Assembly (NCBI GenBank): GCA_937883785.1
Contig: CALGDE010000077.1
Coordinates: 1 to 46,426, forward strand
Reading direction: 5' to 3'
Length of the DNA: 46,426 bases
Origin: an uncultured cyanobacterium
GTDB lineage: Bacteria > Cyanobacteriota > Cyanobacteriia > CACIAM-69d
Positions 17,936 through 25,987 of the stretch are shown piece by piece. A program made the translations under genes and the position numbers. The notes below the pieces were generated by a model. That model made no database searches. It worked only from the letters and a program-made list of their open reading frames with translations, and was not told the DNA's origin. Position 1 is the stretch's first letter. Each line of letters starts with the position of its first letter.

Positions 17936-18319
17936 TTAACTGCCTAACTTGAAGCCTTCCAAGAATAACCCGTACATTAGCCCGATTTTTAGGAGGTTCA
18001 GCGCCGTTATTAAAGGGCGGCGGCGGCGGGGCGGGGGCAGGTCCTCTGGCGATCGCGTGGTGGTCAAAGCGGGCGATCGCTGCACCTCGCGACGATAGAC
18101 CAAAATGTTGATGAATTCGCACAGGGCAATAAGCACCGCCGTTACGCTCATATCCCACACCGCCGCCTGTCCTGCGGTGGTGACCGCCGCTCCCGCCAGA
18201 AAAAAGCCCAGCAGCAGGGCGAATCCTTGAACGGAGGTGCGTCGCCAGGGATTTGCTAGCCATCCATTAAGCTGACGGGCACTGGCGGCAATAAGATTAT
18301 TGAGGCGCGTGTCTTGCAT
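17936..18319 (-). CDS. ycf20: Ycf20-like protein (DUF565)
   Basis: The 127-residue membrane protein matches the cyanobacterial and plastid Ycf20 family. It has NPWRRTSVQGFALLLGFFLAGAA (about residues 23-45), a second hydrophobic segment (WDMSVTAVLIALCEFINILVYRR, about 54-76), a basic linker (PPPRRRRP), and the conserved ending LNLLKIGLMYGLFLEGFKLGS. In algae and plants Ycf20 homologues affect non-photochemical quenching; the molecular role is unknown. It lies 18 bases upstream of the exonuclease gene on the same strand, so the two are probably one transcript. Confidence 0.9.
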   Translation of the reverse strand: MQDTRLNNLIAASARQLNGWLANPWRRTSVQGFALLLGFFLAGAAVTTAGQAAVWDMSVTAVLIALCEFINILVYRREVQRSPALTTTRSPEDLPPPRRRRPLITALNLLKIGLMYGLFLEGFKLGS

Positions 18320-18330
18320 GGTTTCGCTAG

Positions 18331-18391
18331 TACCGTCTTAGATACCGTCTTGAATGGCATTTTAGATATCGTCGTTATCTGTCGTTTTAAG
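18331..18391. repeat. 12-bp tandem repeat in a divergent gap
   Basis: Five successive units of 12-13 bp are visible: TACCGTCTTAGA (18331-18342), TACCGTCTTGAA (18343-18354), TGGCATTTTAGA (18355-18366), TATCGTCGTTATC (18367-18379) and TGTCGTTTTAAG (18380-18391). They decay away from ycf20. The array occupies the presumed promoter area of ycf20 and of the glycosyltransferase gene. Confidence 0.7.
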
Positions 18392-18476
18392 ACTGCCAAT
18401 ATGTTGCCAGTTATGTGGCAAATATCTACGTGGCAGATGTCCTAGTCAATTTCCTTTACCGATTTCTGGTTTCCCA

Positions 18477-20471
18477 GTGTCCCCCAACTCCAACCCGTTT
18501 CCTGCCGATATTTCCTTGGACAGTCCCCCTCAGAATAAATCCAATGGTCTCCCATCGTCGCGTCCCCTGGGCACTTCTTCGCTCCCAAGCTGCCCCAAAA
18601 ATCGTTCTATGGCGATCGCCCTGGCAGGACTATGGATACTGGCGCTGTGGAGTATTTTCTATGGGTGGCATCTAGGCAGCGTGGGGCTGGTGGATGAAAC
18701 GGAGCCGCTATTTGTGGAAGCCGCTCGGCAAATGACCGTGACCGGCGACTGGATTACTCCCTATTTCAACGGCGAAACTCGCTTTGATAAACCACCGTTG
18801 ATTTATTGGGGAATCGCGATTTTTAACGGAATTATTGGTGCTAACGAATGGTCGGCGCGGTTGCCGTCGGCATTGTCGGCACTGGCATTGATGGTGGGCG
18901 GATTTTGCACCCTTTGGAACTTTGTGCCTGCGGCGGAAGCGGTGGAAAGCGGTGACAAAACAGCGTTATCGAAAAAATTGGAGTCCTGGGGATTGGACGG
19001 ACGCTGGTGGACGGCGGCGCTGGGGGCAGCCATTATCGGATTAACGCCGGAAACCATTGTGTGGGGACGGGCGGGCGTGTCCGATATGCTTCTGAGCGCC
19101 TGTATTGGCAGCAGCCTATTCGCCTTTTTCTGGGGCTATGCCACGGCGGAGCGATCGCCCAAAATGCGCTGGTACTGGGTGAGTTATTTGGCGATCGCCC
19201 TAGGCATTCTTACTAAAGGGCCCATTGGTTTTGTGCTGCCCGCCCTAATTATTTTTTGCTTTGGGCTATACCTGGGCGAATTGGGAACAATCTGGCGAGA
19301 AATCAAACCCTGGCGCGGACTGGCGCTGATCTTAGCCATTGCCCTGCCTTGGTATGTGGCCATCATCACCATCCATGGTCAAACCTACATCGACTCATTT
19401 TTTGGCTACCATAATTTTTCCCGCTTCACCCGTGTAGTTAACCAACATGCCGCCCCCTGGTATTTCTATTTCATTGTCGTCGCCGTGGGATTTTTGCCCT
19501 GGTCTGTGTCCTTACCCTGGAGCATTGCCCGGCTAAATCTGCTTAACCGCAACGCCTGGATTAATCGCCCCCGCCGCGATCGCCTCAGACTATTCGCAGG
19601 GTTCTGGCTAATTGCTATTTTTGGATTTTTCAGCATCGCCGTCACCAAGCTACCCAGCTACGTCCTGCCTGCCATGCCCGCCGCCGCCCTTTTAGTAACC
19701 TTCTTGGTGCGGGATATTTGGACGGGGCACTGGGACGATACCCCCCGATCACCACGACCGGGCACCAATAGCTTTTTGAACTCCAGCAAAACCTGGGGAT
19801 TTCGCGCCAGCCACTGGGTCCTCGTTGCCACCTTCGCCCTGCTCACCGTGGGATTTATTGCCTCACCCCTGTGGCTACCCACCATCCGCGACCCCGACAT
19901 GCCCAATATTGCGATCGCCCTAGGTCAGTCTGGTCTGCTCCCCCGCGCCACCGTGGTTTTTGCTGCTGCCACCGTTTTTAGCGCTTTGGCAATTTTGAAG
20001 GATCGCGATCGCCACCTGTCCCTCATTACCGGACTCACCCTGGTGGTGTTTTTTATCACCACCGCCATGCCGATTATTTTCCTGCTGGATAGTCAGCGCC
20101 AACAGCCCCTGCGGGAAATTTCCGTCGCCGCAGTGCAAACCCGCCAGCCCAATGAACCCCTAGTGATGGCTGGCTTTAATAAACCCAGCATGGCGTTCTA
20201 CACCCAACAGCCTATGCACTTCTTTAAACGTCTAACAGACGCCCAGCGATCCATGGCCCAACCCACCTGGCCCGAACCCGGCAAAACCCCCGCCGGCGAT
20301 CACGCCCAACCCAGTACAACGGTATTGCTAGTGGTGGGCGACGATAAATATAAAGAGGCTAACTTAGCGGCAATTCCCACCGGCAAGCCCATCGCCCGCA
20401 TTGGCGAGTATCATTTATTGCGTATTCCCCGCACAGACCTCGCAAACCATGAACCCCCGCCAGATGAATAG
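18477..20471 (+). CDS. ArnT-like (GT83 / PMT family) membrane glycosyltransferase
   Basis: This 664-residue integral membrane enzyme resembles the undecaprenyl-phosphate-sugar-dependent transferases of the ArnT/PMT clan. The acidic first-loop signature is LVDETEPLFVEAARQM followed by GDWITPYFNGETRFDKPPLIYW, and at least ten hydrophobic helices follow. A soluble C-terminal domain (about residues 540-664) holds MAGFNKPSMAFYTQQP. It transfers a sugar from a polyprenyl phosphate donor on the periplasmic face to lipid A, protein or another lipid; the acceptor is unknown. The GTG at 18477 gives a Ser/Pro-rich 44-residue N-tail. The ATG at 18609 just before the first helix is a plausible true start. 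Confidence 0.88.
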   Translation: MSPNSNPFPADISLDSPPQNKSNGLPSSRPLGTSSLPSCPKNRSMAIALAGLWILALWSIFYGWHLGSVGLVDETEPLFVEAARQMTVTGDWITPYFNGETRFDKPPLIYWGIAIFNGIIGANEWSARLPSALSALALMVGGFCTLWNFVPAAEAVESGDKTALSKKLESWGLDGRWWTAALGAAIIGLTPETIVWGRAGVSDMLLSACIGSSLFAFFWGYATAERSPKMRWYWVSYLAIALGILTKGPIGFVLPALIIFCFGLYLGELGTIWREIKPWRGLALILAIALPWYVAIITIHGQTYIDSFFGYHNFSRFTRVVNQHAAPWYFYFIVVAVGFLPWSVSLPWSIARLNLLNRNAWINRPRRDRLRLFAGFWLIAIFGFFSIAVTKLPSYVLPAMPAAALLVTFLVRDIWTGHWDDTPRSPRPGTNSFLNSSKTWGFRASHWVLVATFALLTVGFIASPLWLPTIRDPDMPNIAIALGQSGLLPRATVVFAAATVFSALAILKDRDRHLSLITGLTLVVFFITTAMPIIFLLDSQRQQPLREISVAAVQTRQPNEPLVMAGFNKPSMAFYTQQPMHFFKRLTDAQRSMAQPTWPEPGKTPAGDHAQPSTTVLLVVGDDKYKEANLAAIPTGKPIARIGEYHLLRIPRTDLANHEPPPDE

Positions 20472-20905
20472 GAATACCCATTAATCCGGCGAGGGACGAC
20501 TCTGTAACTAGAGCAGAGGTTACAGACTTTGAAATTAACTGAAACTATATTTTTGGCAAGGATTTTTGCAAGACTTTAAGCAGGGAATAAATACTTACAA
20601 GCACTACTTACAACTCAATTAATCGTTCCAGTTCAAATCTCTTTGAGACTTATGATTTGGATCGCCAGAAAATGGCTGCATTCCAGTGGCGGGATAGTTA
20701 TCATCGCTAGGGGAAAATAACCGTGCTGTTGCCTCCAAAAGATATCGCGTTGCGCCCTGCACAGATTGAACAATATTCATAAGTTTATTCACCTCTTATG
20801 ACGCCTTATTGCCTATTAGATCACCACTATAGAAGACATCTTTAACCATTCGTCCCCTGTTTATATCTCGATAGAAGCTGATACTTTTCTCAATGGGTTT
20901 TCACC
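20472..20905. other. Gap holding a small gene and a hairpin
   Basis: The stretch contains a 53-codon minus-strand gene (20619-20780), listed separately. A perfect 7-bp hairpin CTGTAAC (20502-20508) / GTTACAG (20519-20525), without a T tract, may end the glycosyltransferase transcript. The 125 bases between the small gene and glutaminase presumably carry divergent promoters. Confidence 0.6.
20619..20780 (-). CDS. Small conserved-looking cyanobacterial protein, 53 residues
   Basis: An ATG at 20780 opens a 53-codon frame ending in TAA at 20619-20621. It reads MNIVQSVQGATRYLLEATAR and then continues with LFSPSDDNYPATGMQPFSGD and an acidic, Trp-containing tail. GAGGTGA lies 9 bases before the ATG, a good ribosome site. 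The amphipathic N-terminal helix followed by a DDNYP...QPF.GDP segment resembles a short conserved cyanobacterial protein family as I remember it; no function is known to me. There is no membrane segment or signal peptide. It is divergent from glutaminase and convergent with the glycosyltransferase gene. Confidence 0.72.
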   Translation of the reverse strand: MNIVQSVQGATRYLLEATARLFSPSDDNYPATGMQPFSGDPNHKSQRDLNWND

Positions 20906-21994
20906 ATGGCACAACAGCCCACTGCATCACATCCTAAAGGATCAAACCATCAGAAAAACGGCGCAAAAAGCTTACCTAAAGAGAGCCAAACTAAATTCGA
21001 TGACTACTTAGAATCTCTTCGCCTTCGCTATCAAAGCGTTATTGAGGGGGCAGTGCCAGACTATATTCCCGAGTTAGCTTTAGCAAATCCTAACTGGTTT
21101 GGTATTAGCATTGCCACTGTCGACGGCAGGTATTTTGAAGTGGGTGATTGCACTCGGTTGTTCACCATTCAATCGATTTCTAAAGCGTTTGTTTACGGGC
21201 TAGCTTTAGAAGATCACGGGCGAGATTATGTGCAGTGCAAAGTAAGCGTTGAACCCACCGGGGAAGCGTTTAATTCAATTATGTTGGATCAGTCTACAAA
21301 TCGACCCTATAACCCCATGGTGAACACCGGGGCGATCGCCACAACGGACTTAATTAAAGGAGCGAACCCTACGGAACGATTAAAGCGAATTTTAGAAATG
21401 TTTCGGCGCTATACGGGGCACCGTCACGACGTCAACATGCCGGTTTTTTTGTCGGAACGCACCACCGGGCATCGCAATCGGGCGATCGCTTATCTAATGC
21501 TAAATTTCGGCATGGTGACCGAGCGCATTGAAGAAACCTTAGACCTATACTTTCAGCAGTGTGCGGTGATGGTGACGGCCCGTGATTTGGCCACAATGGC
21601 GGCGACGCTGGCCAACGGGGGCGTCAACCCAGTGACGGGAGAACGGGCCCTGGATGAACGCTATGTGCAAGATGTGGTCAGCGTGATGTTTACCTGCGGC
21701 ATGTATAACCATTCCGGATCCTGGGCGTGCAAGGTGGGGCTGCCGGCAAAAAGTGGGGTGGGCGGTGGCATTACGGCCCTGGCTCCAGCCAGACTAGGTA
21801 TTGGGGTATTTTCTCCGCCGCTGGATGCGCGGGGCAACAGCGTACGGGGAGTGGGAGTTTGTCGAGACTTGGCTAACGATTTTGGGTTGCACGTGTTTGA
21901 TATCGCTAAGCCTGACCACGATCTAGAAGCGTTTATGACTGCGCAGGGAGCTGACTCCTCTGACTCGCCTGATGTGATGTGGGATAAAACTTGA
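20906..21994 (+). CDS. glsA: Glutaminase
   Basis: Glutaminase hydrolyses glutamine to glutamate and ammonia in the cytosol. The 362-residue product belongs to the serine-dependent beta-lactamase-like glutaminase family, with catalytic SxxK in [10 protein letters not shown] (S90, K93), NPMVNTGAI around residue 145, and [14 protein letters not shown] and [26 protein letters not shown] in the C-terminal half. The first 30 residues are a Lys/Gln/Ser-rich extension. A tail after about residue 345 adds Asp/Ser-rich residues without a further domain such as STAS or cNMP-binding. The ATG at 20906 has no clear Shine-Dalgarno sequence. Confidence 0.95.
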   Translation: MAQQPTASHPKGSNHQKNGAKSLPKESQTKFDDYLESLRLRYQSVIEGAVPDYIPELALANPNWFGISIATVDGRYFEVGDCTRLFTIQSISKAFVYGLALEDHGRDYVQCKVSVEPTGEAFNSIMLDQSTNRPYNPMVNTGAIATTDLIKGANPTERLKRILEMFRRYTGHRHDVNMPVFLSERTTGHRNRAIAYLMLNFGMVTERIEETLDLYFQQCAVMVTARDLATMAATLANGGVNPVTGERALDERYVQDVVSVMFTCGMYNHSGSWACKVGLPAKSGVGGGITALAPARLGIGVFSPPLDARGNSVRGVGVCRDLANDFGLHVFDIAKPDHDLEAFMTAQGADSSDSPDVMWDKT

Positions 21995-22009
21995 GACAGG
22001 GCGGCATCG

Positions 22010-22045
22010 GCGATCGCGCACTATCGCTGTGCTGTGCGCGATCGC
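22010..22045. terminator. HIP1-containing hairpin between convergent genes
   Basis: GCGATCGCGCAC (22010-22021) and GTGCGCGATCGC (22034-22045) are perfect 12-bp inverted repeats with a 12-base loop. They lie in the 66-base gap between glutaminase (plus) and the ABC gene (minus). Each arm contains a HIP1 octamer. No T tract follows on either strand, so it may be a transcript-end stabiliser rather than a classic intrinsic terminator. Confidence 0.6.
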
Positions 22046-22060
22046 TAACGGCTTCGTCAC

Positions 22061-23803
22061 TTATGCCGCAACCCGCCAGTCTTGAGCCCGCTGCTGTATT
22101 TCCCACATAGTTGCGTAACGTCCCTGGCTCGCTAGCAACTCCCGATGTGAGCCTCGTTCGATGACTTTGCCTTCTTCCAGCACGAGGATTAAATCGGCAG
22201 CGGCGATCGTGGACAGGCGATGGGCGATTACGATCACCGTTTTATCCACCACCAGTTGGTTGATTGCATCTTGCACTGCCACCTCACTTTCAGTGTCTAA
22301 CGCGGACGTGGGCTCATCGAGCAAGACGATGGGGGCGTTTTTCAGCATGGCGCGGGCAATGGAAAGGCGCTGACGCTCACCGCCGGACAGGGCACCACCG
22401 ATGTCGCCAATACGAGTGTTGTACCCCTGGGGAAGTCGGGCGATAAAGTCGTGGCAATTGGCGGCGCGGGCAACGGATTCCACTTCGGTATCGGTGGCGT
22501 CGGGCTTTGCCATGCGGATGTTGTTGAGGATGGTGTCGTCGAACAGGTACACATCTTGAAAAACAACGGAAATGGAGTGCATTAGGTGGGCAGGGTCCAC
22601 GTCCCGGATATTGACATCGCCGATGCAGATTGTCCCGGCTTGTATATCGGCGTAGCGGCTAATTAGGCGAGAAATGGTGGTTTTGCCGCTGCCGGAGGGT
22701 CCCACCAGCGCCGTTAGCGATCGCGCCGGAGCCTGGAATGAAACGTCCTGGAGCGCCCATTGGGTTTGGTTATCGTAGCGAAAGTACACCTGGTCGAAGT
22801 GAATATCGAATCGGGTTAGCGCGGTGGGAGAGGGTGGCGCGGGCAGTGCCGGAATCGCCAGCACTGCTTCAATGCGCTTAAGGCTGACTTCCATTAGATC
22901 AAAGATGCTGGTGAGCCCAATAAGCTGGGAAACGGGCTCGGTAAATCGCATCGCAATTACAATCAGCGCAAATAAAGCGGGCGTGGATAGGGTGCCTTGC
23001 AAAATAAATAGAACGCCTAAGCCAATAATGACCAAGATTCCGATCTCAACCAGGGTGGCCATTGTGGCTACGGGCACACTAACGAGGCGCTGCCCCTGCT
23101 GTTGAGCGATTCTTTGACCTTCCAACGCTGCCCGTAGCCTTTGGGAGCGCTCCCCCACCTGATTATTAGCGCGCAGAACCGGTAGTCCCTGGGCATATTC
23201 CACTACCCGTGAGGCAGCATCAACATTGGCGTCGGACGCTTTACGAAAGCTGGCTTGGGCTCGCGATCGCATCTGTCGATAAATTGGCACCGCCAGCGGG
23301 AAGAAAATGAGTAAGGCCACGGCGAGCCGCCAGTCAATTAGCAAAGTGAAAAGCACCGTAGTTAATGGCACTACCACCGTTCGAATCAACAGCGTCACCA
23401 GACCGCCAATCCACATCACCAGCTCGCTTACATTGCCGCTCATCACCACATTTAAGTCGCCGGAACGCCGCTGGTTTAGATCCTGCAATGGGATCTGCCG
23501 CAGCTTCTCCCCGAGGCGTAATCGCGTTTCGTGGGCCACGTCCAAGGAGGTCGTCCAGCTAAAATCTAACTCTTCCCAGCGGATTGCTCCCTCCACCACC
23601 ACCAGAAGCCCAAACAGCCCTAACAAGATCCAGGCTGGCTGAGCGTCAATGGGCTGGGACATCAACGCCGATAGCAACGGAAAGAACAGGGCGAAGATGA
23701 TTCCCTGGAGAATGGAAGCAATAACTGATAGTAAAAAAGACTTTTGCAGTTGTGGTTTGTAAGAGCCGGCCACAACCATCATGCGCCTGTAGGTTTTAAG
23801 CAT
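22061..23803 (-). CDS. ABC half-transporter, siderophore-linked (partner 2)
   Basis: The product has an exporter-type transmembrane domain (six helices, about residues 15-310) fused to an ATPase domain: Walker A GPSGSGKTT, Q-loop VFQDVYLF, signature LSGGERQRLSIARA, Walker B IVLLDEPTSALD, and switch IVIAHRLSTI. It pairs with the next gene as a heterodimer. Placed downstream of TonB receptors and AraC regulators, the pair resembles YbtP/YbtQ and IrtA/IrtB, exporter-fold proteins that import ferric siderophores; export is the alternative. The start is taken as ATG 23803; the frame also opens five codons earlier at a TTG. Confidence 0.9.
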   Translation of the reverse strand: MLKTYRRMMVVAGSYKPQLQKSFLLSVIASILQGIIFALFFPLLSALMSQPIDAQPAWILLGLFGLLVVVEGAIRWEELDFSWTTSLDVAHETRLRLGEKLRQIPLQDLNQRRSGDLNVVMSGNVSELVMWIGGLVTLLIRTVVVPLTTVLFTLLIDWRLAVALLIFFPLAVPIYRQMRSRAQASFRKASDANVDAASRVVEYAQGLPVLRANNQVGERSQRLRAALEGQRIAQQQGQRLVSVPVATMATLVEIGILVIIGLGVLFILQGTLSTPALFALIVIAMRFTEPVSQLIGLTSIFDLMEVSLKRIEAVLAIPALPAPPSPTALTRFDIHFDQVYFRYDNQTQWALQDVSFQAPARSLTALVGPSGSGKTTISRLISRYADIQAGTICIGDVNIRDVDPAHLMHSISVVFQDVYLFDDTILNNIRMAKPDATDTEVESVARAANCHDFIARLPQGYNTRIGDIGGALSGGERQRLSIARAMLKNAPIVLLDEPTSALDTESEVAVQDAINQLVVDKTVIVIAHRLSTIAAADLILVLEEGKVIERGSHRELLASQGRYATMWEIQQRAQDWRVAA

Positions 23804-23927
23804 GGTGGCGAGTACCAAAGGTAATGGAGATTGAACAATGAACCGTCACGGGAAAAAGTGGGAGCGTTATTGAGAGCGTTGGAAATTACAGAACAGATAG
23901 GGATACGAATGCGGTTGGTCAGACTGT

Positions 23928-25727
23928 TTATTTCTCCGTTGGCGCTGTGGAGGCACTTCCCCTCAACTCCCAGTTTTGAGCTTCTTGGTAGCGCTTCCAC
24001 AGGCGAGAATAAACACCCCCAAAAGCGACTAATTTATCGTGATCCCCCAACTCCACCAGCCTTCCTCGGTCAAGCACTGCAATTTGATCCGCATTGATAA
24101 CTGATGGCAGTCGATGGGCGATTACGATTAGGGTCTTATGGCGGGTGAGGGCGGCGATCGCATCCTGGATCAAAGCAGCGTTTTCAGGGTCCGCGAAGGC
24201 CGTTGCTTCGTCTAGGACCACGATGGGGTTGTCCTGCAAAATCGCCCGAGCGATGGTGATGCGCTGGCGTTGTCCACCGGATAGTCGGGAACCCCGCTCC
24301 CCCGCGATCGTGTCGTAACCGTTGGGTAAGGCCAGAATAAACTCGTGGGCTTGGGCAGCTCGAGCCGCCGCTTCCACCTCCTGATCGGTGGCGTTAGGAC
24401 GTCCTAACTTGATGTTGTCTTTAATGGTGTCGTGCAGCAAAAAGGTGTCTTGGAAAACAAACGAAACCCAGGACATCAGGGTTTCCGAAGTCATCTGTCG
24501 CACATCCACGTCCCCAACTTTGATCGCCCCCTCTGTCACATCCCAAAAGCGAGGAATGAGCCGTGCCAAGGTGGTTTTACCGGCGCCGGAGGCTCCCACC
24601 AGTGCGGTTACGGTGCCAGCGGGTATGGTCAGGGATACGTCCTGTAGGGCGGTGCGATCGCCATTGGCAAGATCACCGTATAAGAAGGTGACGTGGCTTA
24701 GGGTAACCGAAGCATCTTGAGGAGATTTAGGGTGGGTTGGCTGGGGAAGGGCGGGCTCCGCCAGCACCGAACCGATACGCATAGCCCCCGCCTTTGACTG
24801 ATTAACAAAGTGGGACAGGGTAAGGATTGGTTTAAATGCCCCGCACAGACGAGGGGCTAGCAGGAGAAACACCAGCAGCTGAGGAAAAGTTAACGAGCCC
24901 TGAGCCATTAACCAGGTGCCGACGGCGATGATCGGTATTAGGAGCGGTAGGGGTTCAAAAAGCAGGGTTGCTAAGCTTCCCGGCAACTTGGTTTTAGCGT
25001 TCCAGTCCCGCAGACTTTGGGTAAAGGCATTGAGGGATTTTTGAAACCTGGCAAAGGAGCTGCTGCCATCGTCAAAGGTGCGCACCACCTGCATACCCTG
25101 GACAAATTCGATAATGACGCCATTAATTTCCTCGTTGGCGCGATCAGTGGACTCTCGGACTTCCGCATAATCCCGCATCGTTAGCTGAATCAAAGCCATA
25201 CCCAACGGGAGCAGGGCAAAGGTGGCGATCGCCATCCGCCAGTCGGTAATCAATACAATTACCAAGGACAGCGTCGGAATCGTATATACCTGACCGATAA
25301 GGGGGGTCGTGTCCGCCACAAAGGCGTGCAGCGACTGCACATCATCCTGCATCCATTTTTTAATGGCACCGGAGCCATGGGTCACTACGTAGCCTAGGGG
25401 TACCTGAGCCAGGTGTTCCGCCATGGCGGTGCGCAAAATCACTTCAAGCTTAAAAGCCGCTAGATGGGAAATGGCAGAGGACGCCAGCCGTGAGGTAAAG
25501 GCGATCGCCACCAGCACCGCAGCAAGCCCTAACCAACGCCAAATAACGGCAGGATCCGGCGATTCGGACAGTAATTCGACGGCAATCTGAGGAATCATCA
25601 ACAGTGAACCGAGGCTGGCGATCGCACTGAAGGCTGCAAGGGCGATCGCTCCGGCAATGCGCCCCTTAACCGGAGCCATAATGCTCCAAACTCCGGTTGG
25701 CGGCTTAGTAAAAGCTGACTGAGTCAT
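23928..25727 (-). CDS. ABC half-transporter, siderophore-linked (partner 1)
   Basis: This second exporter-fold half-transporter has six helices (about residues 20-310) and an ATPase domain: Walker A GASGAGKTT, signature LSGGQRQRITIARA, Walker B IVVLDEATAFADPEN, and switch IVIAHRLPSV. The ATAFADPEN D-loop replaces the usual ATSALD. From memory it recurs in YbtPQ/IrtAB-like siderophore transporters, which supports an iron-uptake role. The frame extends to an ATG at 25760, but that codon lies in the inverted end of repeat copy C. The ATG at 25727 (MTQSAFTKPP) is preferred. The partner gene follows after 124 bases. Confidence 0.9.
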   Translation of the reverse strand: MTQSAFTKPPTGVWSIMAPVKGRIAGAIALAAFSAIASLGSLLMIPQIAVELLSESPDPAVIWRWLGLAAVLVAIAFTSRLASSAISHLAAFKLEVILRTAMAEHLAQVPLGYVVTHGSGAIKKWMQDDVQSLHAFVADTTPLIGQVYTIPTLSLVIVLITDWRMAIATFALLPLGMALIQLTMRDYAEVRESTDRANEEINGVIIEFVQGMQVVRTFDDGSSSFARFQKSLNAFTQSLRDWNAKTKLPGSLATLLFEPLPLLIPIIAVGTWLMAQGSLTFPQLLVFLLLAPRLCGAFKPILTLSHFVNQSKAGAMRIGSVLAEPALPQPTHPKSPQDASVTLSHVTFLYGDLANGDRTALQDVSLTIPAGTVTALVGASGAGKTTLARLIPRFWDVTEGAIKVGDVDVRQMTSETLMSWVSFVFQDTFLLHDTIKDNIKLGRPNATDQEVEAAARAAQAHEFILALPNGYDTIAGERGSRLSGGQRQRITIARAILQDNPIVVLDEATAFADPENAALIQDAIAALTRHKTLIVIAHRLPSVINADQIAVLDRGRLVELGDHDKLVAFGGVYSRLWKRYQEAQNWELRGSASTAPTEK

Positions 25728-25750
25728 GGTTTGTGGCACCCATAATCTAA

Positions 25751-25950
25751 GGGCTGTCATCAGTTAAGGAGGCTTACGCCGCCATCTTTAAACGCTCAAC
25801 GGTAATCAAAGCTAAGGAGCCTGAGGCAAGGGGAATATTCTCTGTAATGCTACTGACGTGTAAAAGAAAAAAGGCGCTTTAAACGCATTTTTGATACGGC
25901 GTGTACTTCCCACTGGGTAAGACTTTTGGAAATTGATCGATGGCATGCCC
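25751..25950 (+). repeat. Dispersed repeat copy C, with terminal 53-bp hairpin
   Basis: The left end is GGGCTGTCATCAGTTAA and the right end is GATCGATGGCATGCCC. The inner hairpin spans 25898-25950: GGCGTGT pairs with GCATGCC if G-U wobble pairs are allowed. Its loop holds GTAAGACTTTTGG, matching the other copies. It lies between the TonB receptor (ending 25988) and the first ABC gene, inside what would be one minus-strand operon. The left end offers an extra ATG in frame with the ABC gene. Confidence 0.78.
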
Positions 25951-25987
25951 TAGGTTGGACCTTCAAAACTCATTGAACGCCCTAACT

